Positions 1-8,647 are shown, numbered from the stretch's first letter. The stretch: 64,000 nt of DNA from an uncultured Clostridia bacterium (GCA_947589385.1 CANPZW010000001.1:97804-161803), one strand, 5' to 3'. Made by a program: numbers and translations. Notes: generated by a model not told the origin, from the letters alone.

Positions 1-279
1 TGCGAAAGGGGGATAGTGGTATGTTCTACGGGCATAGGAGTATCCATAGTAGCCAACAAAGTTCCCGGGGTGCGTTGCGCGCATTGTCATGACACCTATT
101 GCGCCGAATTTACAAGGCGTCATAACGACGCGAATATGCTTGCGCTCGGTGAAAAAGTGGTGGGCGCGGGTTACGCCCTGAAAATCGTTGAGGCTTTTAT
201 GCATTCGGAATTTGAAGGCGGCAGACACCAGCGCAGAGTAGATAAAATTACCGCAATCGAAAAGAAATACGGCAAGTAA
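1..279 (+). CDS. rpiB: Ribose-5-phosphate isomerase B (RpiB/LacAB family), 5' end outside window
   Basis: Interconverts ribose 5-phosphate and ribulose 5-phosphate in the pentose phosphate pathway (cytosol). The frame is open from base 1, so the N-terminal third is missing; 92 residues remain of the usual 145-150. Family motifs seen: CSTGIG at bases 22-39 with the catalytic cysteine (most family members have CGTGIG), NKVPGVR, RHNDANMLALG, and the conserved tail FEGGRHQRRVDKI. The GTG at base 16 lies inside the conserved core and is not the true start. The expected terminator seems to be the hairpin at 738-765, now separated from the gene by an IS30 remnant. Confidence 0.93.
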   Translation, partial: CERGIVVCSTGIGVSIVANKVPGVRCAHCHDTYCAEFTRRHNDANMLALGEKVVGAGYALKIVEAFMHSEFEGGRHQRRVDKITAIEKKYGK

Positions 280-380
280 CATTTTTTTATTGCCATACGT
301 GGTCATTGACTTATGTCATACTGAGGGCGTAGCCCGAGTGTATCCCATTTATGACGGATTAAAAAAGGCGTTTTTTGTAT

Positions 381-725
381 TGAATTGTCAAACTAAGTGC
401 AACAGTTTGAGATAAAAAAGTTAAATAAATCAACAGGTTTTTTGTAAGATAAAACTTTTTTAGGTCTGGCGTTTATAAGCGCCAGATTTTTTTGTAAGGT
501 CTTATCCGCTATATGGGAAAGATTTCTGCCTTTCGGATAAAATTCTCTTAATAATCCGTTAAGATTTTCGTTAGTGCCTTTCTGCCATGCACAATACGCA
601 TCCGCAAAGTATATTTCGCAGCCGAGAGCTTTTTCTATATCTTCCCACTTGGCAAACTCTTTGCCGTTATCCGTGGTAATGGTCACTTTTTTGCCCGCAA
701 ACGTTGCACTTGATATGATAATTCA
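381..725 (-). mobile_element. Internally deleted IS30-family element with both terminal inverted repeats
   Basis: Bases 381-403 and 703-725 form imperfect inverted repeats matching at 19 of 23 positions; the outer edge reads TGAATTGTCA and the inner part AAGTGCAAC, which resembles IS30-family ends. Only the last third of the transposase lies between them on the - strand, so the element is 345 bp instead of about 1.1 kb. I see no clear target duplication. It sits between rpiB and a strong hairpin that probably terminated rpiB. Confidence 0.8.
393..722 (-). pseudogene. IS30-family transposase, C-terminal fragment
   Basis: The - strand frame encodes about 109 residues ending at a TAG inside the inverted repeat, as is usual in IS30 elements. 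It keeps the second catalytic Asp (TTDNGKEF) and the catalytic Glu region (GTNENLNGLLREFYPKG). The N-terminal HTH and the first catalytic Asp are missing, and an in-frame TGA at 725-723 falls within the other inverted repeat. The GTG at 686 is not a real start. It cannot make an active enzyme. Confidence 0.85.
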
Positions 726-737
726 CCAAGATTAGCC

Positions 738-770
738 GCGGCGGGCGCGATTTCGCGCCCGCCGCATATT
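738..770 (+). terminator. Rho-independent terminator, probably of rpiB
   Basis: A 12-bp G+C-only stem (738-749 with 754-765) and an ATTT loop, followed by ATATTTTTAT. It lies 13 bases beyond the IS30 remnant, and no other + strand gene lies upstream within the window, so the element probably landed between rpiB and this terminator. Confidence 0.7.
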
Positions 771-965
771 TTTATGATTTTATCGCCAAATTCACCGCTT
801 TGAAGTCGGATTATTTCATTTTACAGTCTTTAAACAAAAATACGTAAAGTTTGAAAGATTTCGGCAGAAAATATAAAAAACAGGGTTATTTTAAAAGAAT
901 TTCGGTTTTCTTATTGATTTTTTGTTCCCTCTATGATAGAATAAATTCAAATCGGGAGAAATGCT

Positions 966-1463
966 ATGAAAAATCTGTATTTAATCGGCGGAACGATGGG
1001 AGTGGGGAAAACCACTGTCTGCAACAAACTTAAAGAAGAACTTGAAAACAGCGTATTTTTCGACGGCGATTGGGCATGGAATTCCAACCCGTGGATTGAC
1101 AACGACGAAACGAGGGCGATGGCGATAGATAATATCCATCACCTTTTGGTCAATTTTCTTAAATGTTCCGCTTACGATAACGTAATAGTGTGCTGGGTAA
1201 TGCACGAACAGCAAATTATCGATAAAATTCTCGAAGGAATAGATACAAGCGAATACAACGTTAGGCTTATTTCGTTGGTCTGCAACGAGGCGAACCTTAT
1301 CGCGCGTTTGAGAAGCGATGTTATCAACGATATCCGCAAGAGCAATGAGATAATTTATACCAGCTTAAAACGGCTTCCCCTGTACAACAGTTTGAACACA
1401 GTAAAAATCGATACGTCGAATAAGAGTATCAAGCAGATTGTAAACGAAATTATGAAACTTTAA
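966..1463 (+). CDS. P-loop NTPase, small nucleotide/metabolite kinase-like
   Basis: A 165-residue protein with an N-terminal Walker A motif GGTMGVGKTT (residues about 8-17), then an FDGDWAW segment in the place where small kinases bind substrate. This resembles AAA_33/cytidylate-kinase-like P-loop kinases, but I cannot name a substrate. The start is supported by GGGAGAAATGCT before the ATG. The gene stands alone: the next + strand gene is 780 bases away and a strong terminator lies at 1626-1657. The cytosolic kinase call is from the P-loop only. Confidence 0.75.
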   Translation: MKNLYLIGGTMGVGKTTVCNKLKEELENSVFFDGDWAWNSNPWIDNDETRAMAIDNIHHLLVNFLKCSAYDNVIVCWVMHEQQIIDKILEGIDTSEYNVRLISLVCNEANLIARLRSDVINDIRKSNEIIYTSLKRLPLYNSLNTVKIDTSNKSIKQIVNEIMKL

Positions 1464-1625
1464 CCGGATTCGGATTTTAAGTTTTCGGCGTTTTGACTTT
1501 ATGTTTCAATTATAGCCGCCCTTTTCGGGTGGATTAGTACTAAGAAATTATTGTTTCTGTGTTTTCGGAAATAACTTAAATTTCTTATAAAGGGCTGCCT
1601 TATATTATAAAATATGGTTTTATCA

Positions 1626-1667
1626 AGCGTCGGGCGCGAATTTTCGCGCCCGACGCTCTGTCTTTTT
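1626..1667 (+). terminator. Rho-independent terminator after the P-loop kinase
   Basis: A 14-bp stem (1626-1639 with 1644-1657) built on GCGTCGGGCGCG and its complement, followed by CTGTCTTTTTAAA. The 160 bases between the kinase stop and this stem hold no recognisable gene. Confidence 0.75.
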
Positions 1668-1777
1668 AAATCTTGAAAGCCTATTCGTGTTAAATTGCTT
1701 GATACCGAATAAAGCAAAAAAACAAATGGTACTTTGCATGGAATTTGCTAAAACGAAAACGGCAAAATGGTAGAAAG

Positions 1778-1813
1778 CCTCCAACAGAACCTTTTTACGG
1801 GTTCTGTTGGAGG
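1778..1813 (-). terminator. Hairpin downstream of tRNA-Glu
   Basis: A perfect 13-bp stem (1778-1790 with 1801-1813, core CTCCAACAGAAC) begins 5 bases past the tRNA CCA end on the - strand. The following bases, CTTTCTACCATTTTG, are only moderately U-rich. It probably acts as terminator or 3' processing signal for the tRNA transcript. Confidence 0.55.
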
Positions 1814-1818
1814 ACGTT

Positions 1819-1893
1819 TGGTGACCCTGCCGGGAATCGAACCCGGGATTGAGCCTTGAGAGGGCTCCGTCTTAACCGCTTGACCACAGGGCC
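1819..1893 (-). tRNA. tRNA-Glu (anticodon CTC)
   Basis: The - strand folds as a complete cloverleaf. The acceptor stem is GGCCCTG with CAGGGTC (one G-U pair). The anticodon stem is GAGCC/GGCTC around the loop CTCTCAA, giving anticodon CTC. The T arm is CGGGTTCGATTCCCG. The discriminator is A, and CCA is encoded at 1821-1819. It reads GAG codons. Confidence 0.95.
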
Positions 1894-1895
1894 GT

Positions 1896-2033
1896 ATTTA
1901 ATTCCTTCGTTCGCGCCCGAAAACGTTAAAACTAATTTTTGGTGCAATCGCTCCGACATTACGGATACGTCCGTTTTAAGCCTCGGAATTGAAAATCCGC
2001 CTTCCGTTCGCGCGCATTTAATTGCTGCGTTCG
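1896..2033. repeat. Degenerate 18-bp direct repeat in the tRNA-Glu upstream region
   Basis: ATTTAATTCCTTCGTTCG at 1896-1913 recurs as ATTTAATTGCTGCGTTCG at 2016-2033 (16 of 18 identical). A short palindrome, GGCGG-AAAT-CCGCC, follows at 2045-2058. The 350 bases between the tRNA and the ABC exporter otherwise show only two divergent promoters and no convincing gene. Confidence 0.45.
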
Positions 2034-2078
2034 TCAATAAGATTGGCGGAAATCCGCCGAAATCCAAATTACTGTGAA

Positions 2079-2107
2079 ATTATAGCACAACAAAGTTTTC
2101 ATAGCAA
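2079..2107 (-). promoter_or_regulatory. Promoter reading toward tRNA-Glu
   Basis: On the - strand, TTGCTA (2107-2102), a 17-base spacer and TATAAT (2084-2079). The predicted start near 2072 would give a leader of about 180 bases before the tRNA. Confidence 0.6.
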
Positions 2108-2187
2108 GCAAAAAAAGGGTGGACTTGCTAAATTTTTTTTGGATAAACATTTTCACATAAATTTCTTTTTACTGTTCGGTAATAAGT

Positions 2188-2216
2188 TTGACAATAAAAA
2201 AATATGATACTATAAT
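2188..2216 (+). promoter_or_regulatory. Consensus sigma-A promoter of the ABC exporter operon
   Basis: TTGACA at 2188-2193, a 17-base spacer and TATAAT at 2211-2216: a perfect match to the vegetative consensus. The predicted start is near 2223, 22 bases before the ATG. Confidence 0.85.
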
Positions 2217-2244
2217 TTTGTTCATTAAGTATTTTGGTGAGTGA

Positions 2245-4068
2245 ATGATAAAGACTTTGATTAAAAGCGTAAGAGAGTACAAATTTCCTACCCTTTTAAC
2301 GCCATTTTTTGTGTCTATTGAAGTAATTTTGGAATGTCTTTTGCCCTTTGTCATTGCCGAACTCGTCAGCTCTATTAAAAGAGGAGTGGTTCTTTGGGGC
2401 ACTTGGAGTTCCTGGCAGTCCCTCGGCATAGGACAGTATGCGCTTATTCTCGTCTTGATGTCCTTGGCGTCGCTTGCTTGCGGAGCTCTTGCGGGCGCTT
2501 TCTGCGCAAAGGCGGCGGCGGGATTTGCGAAAAATCTGCGCAAAGATATGTACTACAAGGTGCAGGATTTTTCTTTCGAGAACATAGATAAATTTTCTAC
2601 GTCTTCGCTTGTTACGCGTATGACTACCGACGTCAACAACGTACAGCTGGCGTTTATGATGATAATCCGCACGGCTATTCGCAGCCCGCTTATGATGATT
2701 TTCTCTGCCATTATGGCTTTCGTCATGGGCGGCAACATCGCCTGGATTTTCGTCGCCGTAATCTTTCCTCTATCGGCAATCCTACTTTTGATAATGTGGA
2801 AAACTCTGCCGCTTTTCAGACGGCTGTTCCGCAAGTACGACGACTTGAACGAATCCATACAGGAAAACGTAAAGGGAATACGCGTCGTCAAGTCGTATGT
2901 AAGAGGGGAGTATGAGAAGGAAAAATTCGACAAAGCCGCAACGGAATTGCAGGTAAACTTCACGAAAGCCGAAAGAATCCTCGCATGGAACAACCCCGTA
3001 ATGCAGTTTTTCTTTTACGGAGTTCTTTCCGCGGTGCTTTTTTTGGGCTCGTATCTCATTCTCGAAAACGTGCCCGTGGGCTTCGGCGCAAGCCTTAATT
3101 CGGAATCGATTTCACAGCTTATCGTCTATGGGATGCAGATTTTAATGTCGCTTATGATGTTTTCCATGATATTCGCCATGATTACGATGTCCATTGAAAG
3201 CGGCAGACGTATCTGCGAAGTTTTGCAGGAAGAAAGCACCCTTCACAGCCCCGAAAACGCCATACACGAAGTTGAGGACGGTTCTATCGATTTCGACAAC
3301 GTAAGCTTCAAATATTCCGCAAAGGCGGAGAAGTATGTGCTGGAAAACATAAACCTGCACATCAAATCGGGCGAAACGATAGGTATAATAGGCGGTACGG
3401 GCTCTTCCAAAACCTCGCTTGTGAATCTTATTTCCAGGCTTTACGACGTGACCGAAGGCTCCGTTAAGGTCGGCTCCCGCGACGTAAGGGAATATGACCT
3501 CGAATCTCTAAGAAACCAGGTCGCCGTTGTATTGCAGAAAAACGAGTTGTTTTCGGGCAGCATAAAGGAAAATCTGCGCTGGGGCGACCCCGACGCCACC
3601 GATGAGGAAATAGTCGCGGCATGTAAGCTTGCGCAGGCGGACGAATTTATACAGACGTTCCCCGATAAATACGACACCCACATAGAGCAGGGCGGCACAA
3701 ACGTTTCGGGCGGACAGAAACAGCGCCTTTGCATCGCGCGCGCCCTTTTGAAAAAGCCGAAGATTCTCATTCTCGATGACTCCACTTCCGCAGTGGATAC
3801 CCATACGGACGCGCTGATAAGAAAGGCGTTCCGCGATTACATACCTTCGACGACGAAAATCATAATTGCCCAGCGCACTTCGTCGGTGGAGGACGCGGAC
3901 AGAATTATAATAATGGATAACGGCAGAATAGACGCCGTCGGCACTCACGAAGAGTTGCTGGGCGCAAACGCCATATATACGGAAGTTTATAATACGCAGA
4001 ACAAGGGCGGTAAAGCGGCGGAGCCCGCTGATTTTGCGAACAACGGGGGTGAAGCAAATGCCGAGTAA
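2245..4068 (+). CDS. ABC exporter half-transporter with degenerate catalytic site (partner of the next gene)
   Basis: A 607-residue fusion of a six-helix exporter membrane domain (about 1-320) and an ATPase domain (about 345-590), of the MsbA/LmrA type. The Walker A is GGTGSSKTS (about 382-390) and the signature is NVSGGQKQR. The Walker B region reads ILDDSTSAVD, with Asp replacing the catalytic Glu, and the switch region reads AQRTSS, with Gln replacing His. These are the substitutions found in one half of heterodimeric exporters such as TM287/288 and BmrCD. The next gene overlaps it by 11 bases and carries the complementary features, so they probably form one heterodimer exporting drugs, lipids or peptides. 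The substrate is unknown. Confidence 0.9.
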   Translation: MIKTLIKSVREYKFPTLLTPFFVSIEVILECLLPFVIAELVSSIKRGVVLWGTWSSWQSLGIGQYALILVLMSLASLACGALAGAFCAKAAAGFAKNLRKDMYYKVQDFSFENIDKFSTSSLVTRMTTDVNNVQLAFMMIIRTAIRSPLMMIFSAIMAFVMGGNIAWIFVAVIFPLSAILLLIMWKTLPLFRRLFRKYDDLNESIQENVKGIRVVKSYVRGEYEKEKFDKAATELQVNFTKAERILAWNNPVMQFFFYGVLSAVLFLGSYLILENVPVGFGASLNSESISQLIVYGMQILMSLMMFSMIFAMITMSIESGRRICEVLQEESTLHSPENAIHEVEDGSIDFDNVSFKYSAKAEKYVLENINLHIKSGETIGIIGGTGSSKTSLVNLISRLYDVTEGSVKVGSRDVREYDLESLRNQVAVVLQKNELFSGSIKENLRWGDPDATDEEIVAACKLAQADEFIQTFPDKYDTHIEQGGTNVSGGQKQRLCIARALLKKPKILILDDSTSAVDTHTDALIRKAFRDYIPSTTKIIIAQRTSSVEDADRIIIMDNGRIDAVGTHEELLGANAIYTEVYNTQNKGGKAAEPADFANNGGEANAE

Positions 4069-6001
4069 ACATCCCGCAATGAAAGCGCCCAAGGGCACTT
4101 TCGGGAGAACGATGAAATCGCTTTTCCATTATTATCCCAAAATGATGACGTTCACGCTGCTTCTGATATTGTTCAACGCGGTAGTCAGCGCGCTTCCCGC
4201 CCTGTTTATGGGCAATATTTATACCGTGCTCGAAGGCGCGGAAAGCGCAAGAGCGGCGGGCGAAGCCGTGACGTGGGCGGAATACGGCGGCGAGGTAATA
4301 AGGACTATGCTGATTCTGATAGGACTTTACGCGCTGTCCCTTGCCGCGGGCGCGGTGGATAAACAGCTTATGGCGATTATCACGCAGGGATTTTTGAAGA
4401 AGATGCGCAGCCAAATGTTCAACGGAATGCAGGATTTGCCCATACGTTACTTCGACACGCATACCCACGGCGAGATAATGAGCTATTACACAAACGATAT
4501 AGATACTCTGCGCCAGATGATTTCCCAGTCGCTACCCCAGCTTTTGACCTCCGTCATAATGTGTGTTACCGTGCTTGCTATAATGCTTTATTACAGTATA
4601 TGGCTTACGCTTATAGTTATCGCGGGCATCGCCCTTATCCTGTTCATAACCAAAGTCGTGGGCGGAGGAGCGGGAAAATATTTCCTCGGACAGCAGCGCG
4701 CCATAGCCCGCACAGAGGGCTTTATAGAGGAAATGATGAACGGGCAGAAGGTCATAAAGGTTTTCTGCCATGAGGAACAGTCCAAAGCCGACTTCGACAA
4801 GGTGAACGAGAAGCTGTACGAGCAATCCAAACGCGCCCACGGTTATGCGAATATGCTTATGCCCATTCTCGGTAACATAGGTCACGTGCTGTATGTGGTT
4901 ATTGCGCTTGCTGGCGGGCTGTTCATTCTCAACAAAGTGACCAATATAGGGCTCAATCCGGAGTATGTAGGTACGTTGAGCACTGCGGCGGGTATAGCTA
5001 TGCTGCTGGCGTTTTTACAGGCGGCAAGGCAATTCTCCAACAATATTAACCAGGTATCTAACCAGGTAAACTCGGTAGTTATGGGGCTTGCGGGCGCGGC
5101 GCGGCTGTTTGCGCTTATCGACGAGAAGCCCGAAGAGGACGAGGGCTACGTAACCCTTGTAAACGCAAGGGAAATCGACGGCAAACTTGTCGAATGTGAG
5201 GAAAGAACGGGTATTTGGGCGTGGAAACATCCCCATAAGGCTGACGGAACAATCACCTACGAGCGCCTTGCCGGCGATATCAGAATGGAAGAAGTCGATT
5301 TCGGCTATACCCCCGAAAAGATAGTCCTTCACGACATTTCCCTGTACGCGAAACCCGGGCAGAAAGTCGCATTCGTGGGCGCGACGGGCGCCGGCAAAAC
5401 GACTATAACCAACCTTTTGACCCGTTTTTACGATATAGCCGACGGAAAAATAAGATACGACGGAATTAACGTAAACAAAATCAAAAAGGGCGAGCTACGC
5501 CGTGCGATTGGCATGGTTTTGCAGGATACAAACCTGTTTACGGGCACGGTAATGGAAAATATACGTTACGGCAAACTCAACGCTACGGACGAGGAGTGCG
5601 TAGCCGCCGCAAAACTCGCGGGGGCGGACGACTTCATAACCCGCCTGCCCGAGGGATATAACACAATGCTCCGACAGAACGGCGCAAATCTTTCACAGGG
5701 GCAGCGGCAGCTTTTGTCGATAGCGCGCGCCGCCGTCGCAGACCCTCCCGTGATGATACTTGACGAAGCCACAAGTTCCATAGACACCCGCACTGAGGCG
5801 ATAGTACAGCGCGGCATGGATAAATTGATGGAGGGCAGGACGGTATTCGTAATCGCCCACAGGCTTTCCACCGTTAAAAATTCCAACGCCATAATGGTGC
5901 TTGAAAACGGAAGAATTATAGAACGCGGCACGCACGAACAGCTTATAGCCCAACAGGGTAAGTATTATCAGCTTTATACAGGCGCGTTCGAACTCGAATA
6001 G
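4058..6001 (+). CDS. ABC exporter half-transporter with consensus catalytic site
   Basis: About 647 residues. I chose ATG 4058 because GGGGGTGAAG precedes it; a TTG at 4034 would only extend into the previous gene. Membrane domain about 1-330, ATPase about 400-640. The Walker A is GATGAGKTT (about 440), the signature NLSQGQRQL is non-standard (LSQGQ), the Walker B ILDEATSSID has the catalytic Glu, and the switch is AHRLS. A complete Walker B/His here with an altered signature, opposite the altered Walker B in the upstream partner, gives one working and one degenerate ATP site, as in heterodimeric exporters. A segment of about 45 residues between the membrane domain and the ATPase (about 350-395, VECEERTGIWAWKHP) is longer than usual. 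Confidence 0.9.
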   Translation: MPSKHPAMKAPKGTFGRTMKSLFHYYPKMMTFTLLLILFNAVVSALPALFMGNIYTVLEGAESARAAGEAVTWAEYGGEVIRTMLILIGLYALSLAAGAVDKQLMAIITQGFLKKMRSQMFNGMQDLPIRYFDTHTHGEIMSYYTNDIDTLRQMISQSLPQLLTSVIMCVTVLAIMLYYSIWLTLIVIAGIALILFITKVVGGGAGKYFLGQQRAIARTEGFIEEMMNGQKVIKVFCHEEQSKADFDKVNEKLYEQSKRAHGYANMLMPILGNIGHVLYVVIALAGGLFILNKVTNIGLNPEYVGTLSTAAGIAMLLAFLQAARQFSNNINQVSNQVNSVVMGLAGAARLFALIDEKPEEDEGYVTLVNAREIDGKLVECEERTGIWAWKHPHKADGTITYERLAGDIRMEEVDFGYTPEKIVLHDISLYAKPGQKVAFVGATGAGKTTITNLLTRFYDIADGKIRYDGINVNKIKKGELRRAIGMVLQDTNLFTGTVMENIRYGKLNATDEECVAAAKLAGADDFITRLPEGYNTMLRQNGANLSQGQRQLLSIARAAVADPPVMILDEATSSIDTRTEAIVQRGMDKLMEGRTVFVIAHRLSTVKNSNAIMVLENGRIIERGTHEQLIAQQGKYYQLYTGAFELE

Positions 6002-6070
6002 GTTAAAAAAATAGAATAGTACAAACTGTCGAAAACATATGCTATATAACCGAGTAAGGGGATACAGCGT

Positions 6071-6775
6071 ATGTTTTTTGATTTTTTAGGACTTCTTTTT
6101 TCCAAAATCTTTTTCTTCACGGGAATGATTCGCGAAAAGGGCACATTCCCGAAACCGCTTTCGCCCGAGGACGAAAAGAGATATCTCAAACTTGCGCGCG
6201 AGGGCGATAAAGAGGCAAAAGATATCCTTATCAGGCACAATATGCGCCTTGTCGCGCACGTCGTAAAAAAATACACAGGTTCCGCGGAGACGGACGACCT
6301 TATATCCGTCGGTTCGATTGGGCTTATAAAGGCTATAAACACATATCGTGAGGGCAAGGGCACGGCGCTTGCCACTTACACTGCGCGCTGTATCGAAAAC
6401 GAAATTTTAATGCTTCTCCGCTCGGGGAAAAAACACAAAGTGGTTGTGTCGCTTACGGACCCCGTAGGCACTGATAAGGACGGAAACGAACTGACGCTTA
6501 TGGATTTGCTGTCGGAAAAGGAAGACAGCGTGTTTGCACAGGTGGAAAAAAGCATCCAGCGCGAAAAATTCGTTGCGGTTCTGAAAGGCTTTTTAACCGA
6601 GCGCGAATTTACAATACTTGCGCTGCGCTACGGGCTTTTGGACGGCGCGGCTCTGCCCCAGCGCGAGGTGGCTAAAAAGTTGGGTATCTCCCGTAGCTAT
6701 ATATCCCGCATTGAAAAGCGCGCTATCGAAAAGGCGCGCGAAAACCTGGACAAGGACGATTTTTTCACCGATTGA
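6071..6775 (+). CDS. sigK: RNA polymerase sporulation sigma factor, sigma-K
   Basis: 234 residues. It begins with a hydrophobic pro-sequence (MFFDFLGLLFSKIFFFTG) followed by the conserved junction GTFPKPLSPEDEKRY, as in pro-sigma-K. Region 2 follows (HNMRLVAHVVKKY, DDLISVGSIGLIKA, TYTARCIENEI), then region 4 with an HTH (REVAKKLGISRSYISRIEKRA). Sigma-K drives late mother-cell genes for coat, exosporium and lysis, and is activated by removal of the pro-sequence. The gene is uninterrupted, with no skin element. AAGGGG 10 bases before the ATG supports the start. No clear sigma-E type promoter was identified in the 70 bases upstream. Confidence 0.93.
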   Translation: MFFDFLGLLFSKIFFFTGMIREKGTFPKPLSPEDEKRYLKLAREGDKEAKDILIRHNMRLVAHVVKKYTGSAETDDLISVGSIGLIKAINTYREGKGTALATYTARCIENEILMLLRSGKKHKVVVSLTDPVGTDKDGNELTLMDLLSEKEDSVFAQVEKSIQREKFVAVLKGFLTEREFTILALRYGLLDGAALPQREVAKKLGISRSYISRIEKRAIEKARENLDKDDFFTD

Positions 6776-6776
6776 C

Positions 6777-6806
6777 TTGACAACTCTCGCCGCCCTTTGC
6801 TATATT
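6777..6806 (+). promoter_or_regulatory. Sigma-A promoter of tyrS
   Basis: TTGACA at 6777-6782, an 18-base spacer and TATATT at 6801-6806. The -35 begins two bases after the sigK stop. The leader is under 20 bases, which excludes a T-box for this synthetase. Confidence 0.75.
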
Positions 6807-6830
6807 ATAGAAAAAAGTCAAAGGTGTTTT

Positions 6831-8015
6831 ATGGATATTTACGGCGAACTCCGCGAGCGCGGACTTATCGCGCAGGTCACCGACGAAGAGGAGATAAAAT
6901 CCCTTATAAACGGCGGCGGCGCGCGTTTTTATATAGGTTTCGACCCGACTGCCGACAGCCTGCACGTCGGTCATTTTATGGCGCTTTGCCTTATGAAAAG
7001 GCTGCAAATGGCGGGCAATAAGCCCGTAGTTCTTCTCGGCGGCGGCACGGGGCATATCGGCGACCCTTCGGGCAGGACGGATATGCGCGCCATGCTTACC
7101 CCGGAAGCTATCGACCATAACTGCGATTGTTTCAAAAAGCAGATGGAACGCTTTATTGAATTCGGCGAGGACAAGGCAATAATAGTAAACAACGCCGATT
7201 GGCTTTTAAAGCTGAATTACGTTGAACTTTTGCGCGAAGTCGGCGCGTGCTTTACCGTCAACAATATGCTTCGCGCCGAATGTTATAAGCAGAGAATGGA
7301 AAAAGGGCTTTCGTTCCTCGAATTTAACTATATGATAATGCAGTCGTACGATTTCTGGTATCTTCACGAGCATTACGGCTGCAATATGCAATTCGGCGGA
7401 GACGACCAGTGGAGCAATATGCTTGCCGGAACGGAGCTTATAAGAAAAAAGACGGGCAAGGACGCCTACGCCATGACCATAACGCTTTTGTTGAACAGCG
7501 AGGGTAAGAAGATGGGCAAAACGGCGAAGGGCGCCGTCTGGCTGGACGAAAACAAAACTTCCCCCTATGATTTTTATCAGTATTGGCGCAATATCGACGA
7601 CGCCGATGTAATGAAGTGCATAAAAATGCTCACTTTTATCCCGCTTGAAGAAATACGCGAAATGGAGAAGTGGGATGAAAGCCGTATAAACGAAAAAAAG
7701 CAGATTCTCGCTTTCGAGCTTACAAAACTTGTTCACGGCGAAGAAAAAGCCGCGCTTGCCGAATCACAGGCTAAGGCGGCTTTCGGCGGTGGAGATAACC
7801 TGCCCGAAAAATCCGTTTCGGTGGAAAACAGAACTATAATTCCCGTTTTGGTTGCGGCGGGGATATGTTCGTCCAACGGCGAAGCGCGCAGGCTTATTCA
7901 ACAGGGCGGCATTTCCATAAACGACGGAAAGGTTTCTGATTTCGACGCACCCGTAAAGAGCGGGGACGTCGTCCATAAGGGCAAAAAAGTGCATATCAAA
8001 ATAATTTTATCCTGA
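6831..8015 (+). CDS. tyrS: Tyrosyl-tRNA synthetase
   Basis: Charges tRNA-Tyr with tyrosine (cytosol). 394 residues from ATG 6831; the open frame extends back to 6618 through sigK, but the promoter at 6777-6806 and AAAGGTG before 6831 fix the start. The class I signatures are visible: DPTADSLHVGHF (HIGH region, about residue 45), GGDDQWSNML (tyrosine pocket) and KKMGKT (KMSKS loop, about 225). The C-terminal 70 residues form an S4-like RNA-binding domain (AGICSSNGEARRLIQQGG). The stop overlaps the next start by one base, so yigZ-family, recX and birA are probably cotranscribed. Confidence 0.96.
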   Translation: MDIYGELRERGLIAQVTDEEEIKSLINGGGARFYIGFDPTADSLHVGHFMALCLMKRLQMAGNKPVVLLGGGTGHIGDPSGRTDMRAMLTPEAIDHNCDCFKKQMERFIEFGEDKAIIVNNADWLLKLNYVELLREVGACFTVNNMLRAECYKQRMEKGLSFLEFNYMIMQSYDFWYLHEHYGCNMQFGGDDQWSNMLAGTELIRKKTGKDAYAMTITLLLNSEGKKMGKTAKGAVWLDENKTSPYDFYQYWRNIDDADVMKCIKMLTFIPLEEIREMEKWDESRINEKKQILAFELTKLVHGEEKAALAESQAKAAFGGGDNLPEKSVSVENRTIIPVLVAAGICSSNGEARRLIQQGGISINDGKVSDFDAPVKSGDVVHKGKKVHIKIILS

Positions 8016-8644
8016 TGCAGTCCTATCTTTCGCTTTTGGGCGAATGTGTAACCCGAAAAACAATAGAAAAATCTGTTTTTATAACTACTTCCCGCCATGT
8101 TTCGTGCGAAGATGAGGCGCGCTCATTCATATCGGAGATTTCCGGAAAATATCCCGACGCCACCCATAATTGTTACGCCTATATCGCCGACAACCTCGGC
8201 AATTTCCTGCGTTTTTCCGACGACGGCGAACCGCAGGGCACGGCGGGCATGCCCATACTCGAAGTGCTGAAAAACAATAAGCTTTATGAAAGCGCCGTTG
8301 TCGTAACAAGATATTTCGGCGGTATTAAATTGGGCGCGGGCGGGCTTGTGCGCGCCTATTCGGGTTGCGCGGCGGAAAATTTGGCTTCCGCGGCGCGCGC
8401 GCTTTACGCAATGTGTTCGGAAGGGCTTTATATTACGGATTATTCCTGCGTGGATAACGCGCTTCGTTTTTTTTCCGAGCGGGGCGCAAACGTTATATCA
8501 GCCGAATATGCCGACGAAGTGCGTTTCACCGCAGCGGTAAAAAAATCAGAGGAAAAAGAATTCGATTCCGCGCTTATCGACGCACTTAACGGCAGGGTAA
8601 AAATTCGGAAGATAAGGGAATACTTCTTTCCTTTCAAAGTGTGA
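8015..8644 (+). CDS. YigZ/IMPACT family protein (UPF0029)
   Basis: 209 residues, typical family length. The N-terminal UPF0029 domain carries the motifs HNCYAYI, FSDDGEPQGTAGMPIL and VVVTRYFGGIKLGAGGLVRAY; the C-terminal 70 residues match the position of the ferredoxin-like DUF1949 domain. Bacterial YigZ is crystallised, but its molecular role is unsettled; eukaryotic IMPACT regulates the GCN2 kinase. The start codon overlaps the tyrS stop (TGATG), implying translational coupling. Confidence 0.92.
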   Translation: MQSYLSLLGECVTRKTIEKSVFITTSRHVSCEDEARSFISEISGKYPDATHNCYAYIADNLGNFLRFSDDGEPQGTAGMPILEVLKNNKLYESAVVVTRYFGGIKLGAGGLVRAYSGCAAENLASAARALYAMCSEGLYITDYSCVDNALRFFSERGANVISAEYADEVRFTAAVKKSEEKEFDSALIDALNGRVKIRKIREYFFPFKV

Positions 8645-8647
8645 ATT

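Noticed and set aside
305..345. Intergenic repeat of the type GTCATACTGAGGGCGTAGCC
   Set aside because: It looks like a common dispersed repeat, but only one copy lies in the window, so it cannot be supported here.
6618..6830. N-terminal extension of tyrS into sigK
   Set aside because: The promoter and ribosome binding site lie inside it, and the synthetase N-terminus is conserved from 6831.
6777..6830. T-box leader for tyrS
   Set aside because: The leader is under 20 bases.
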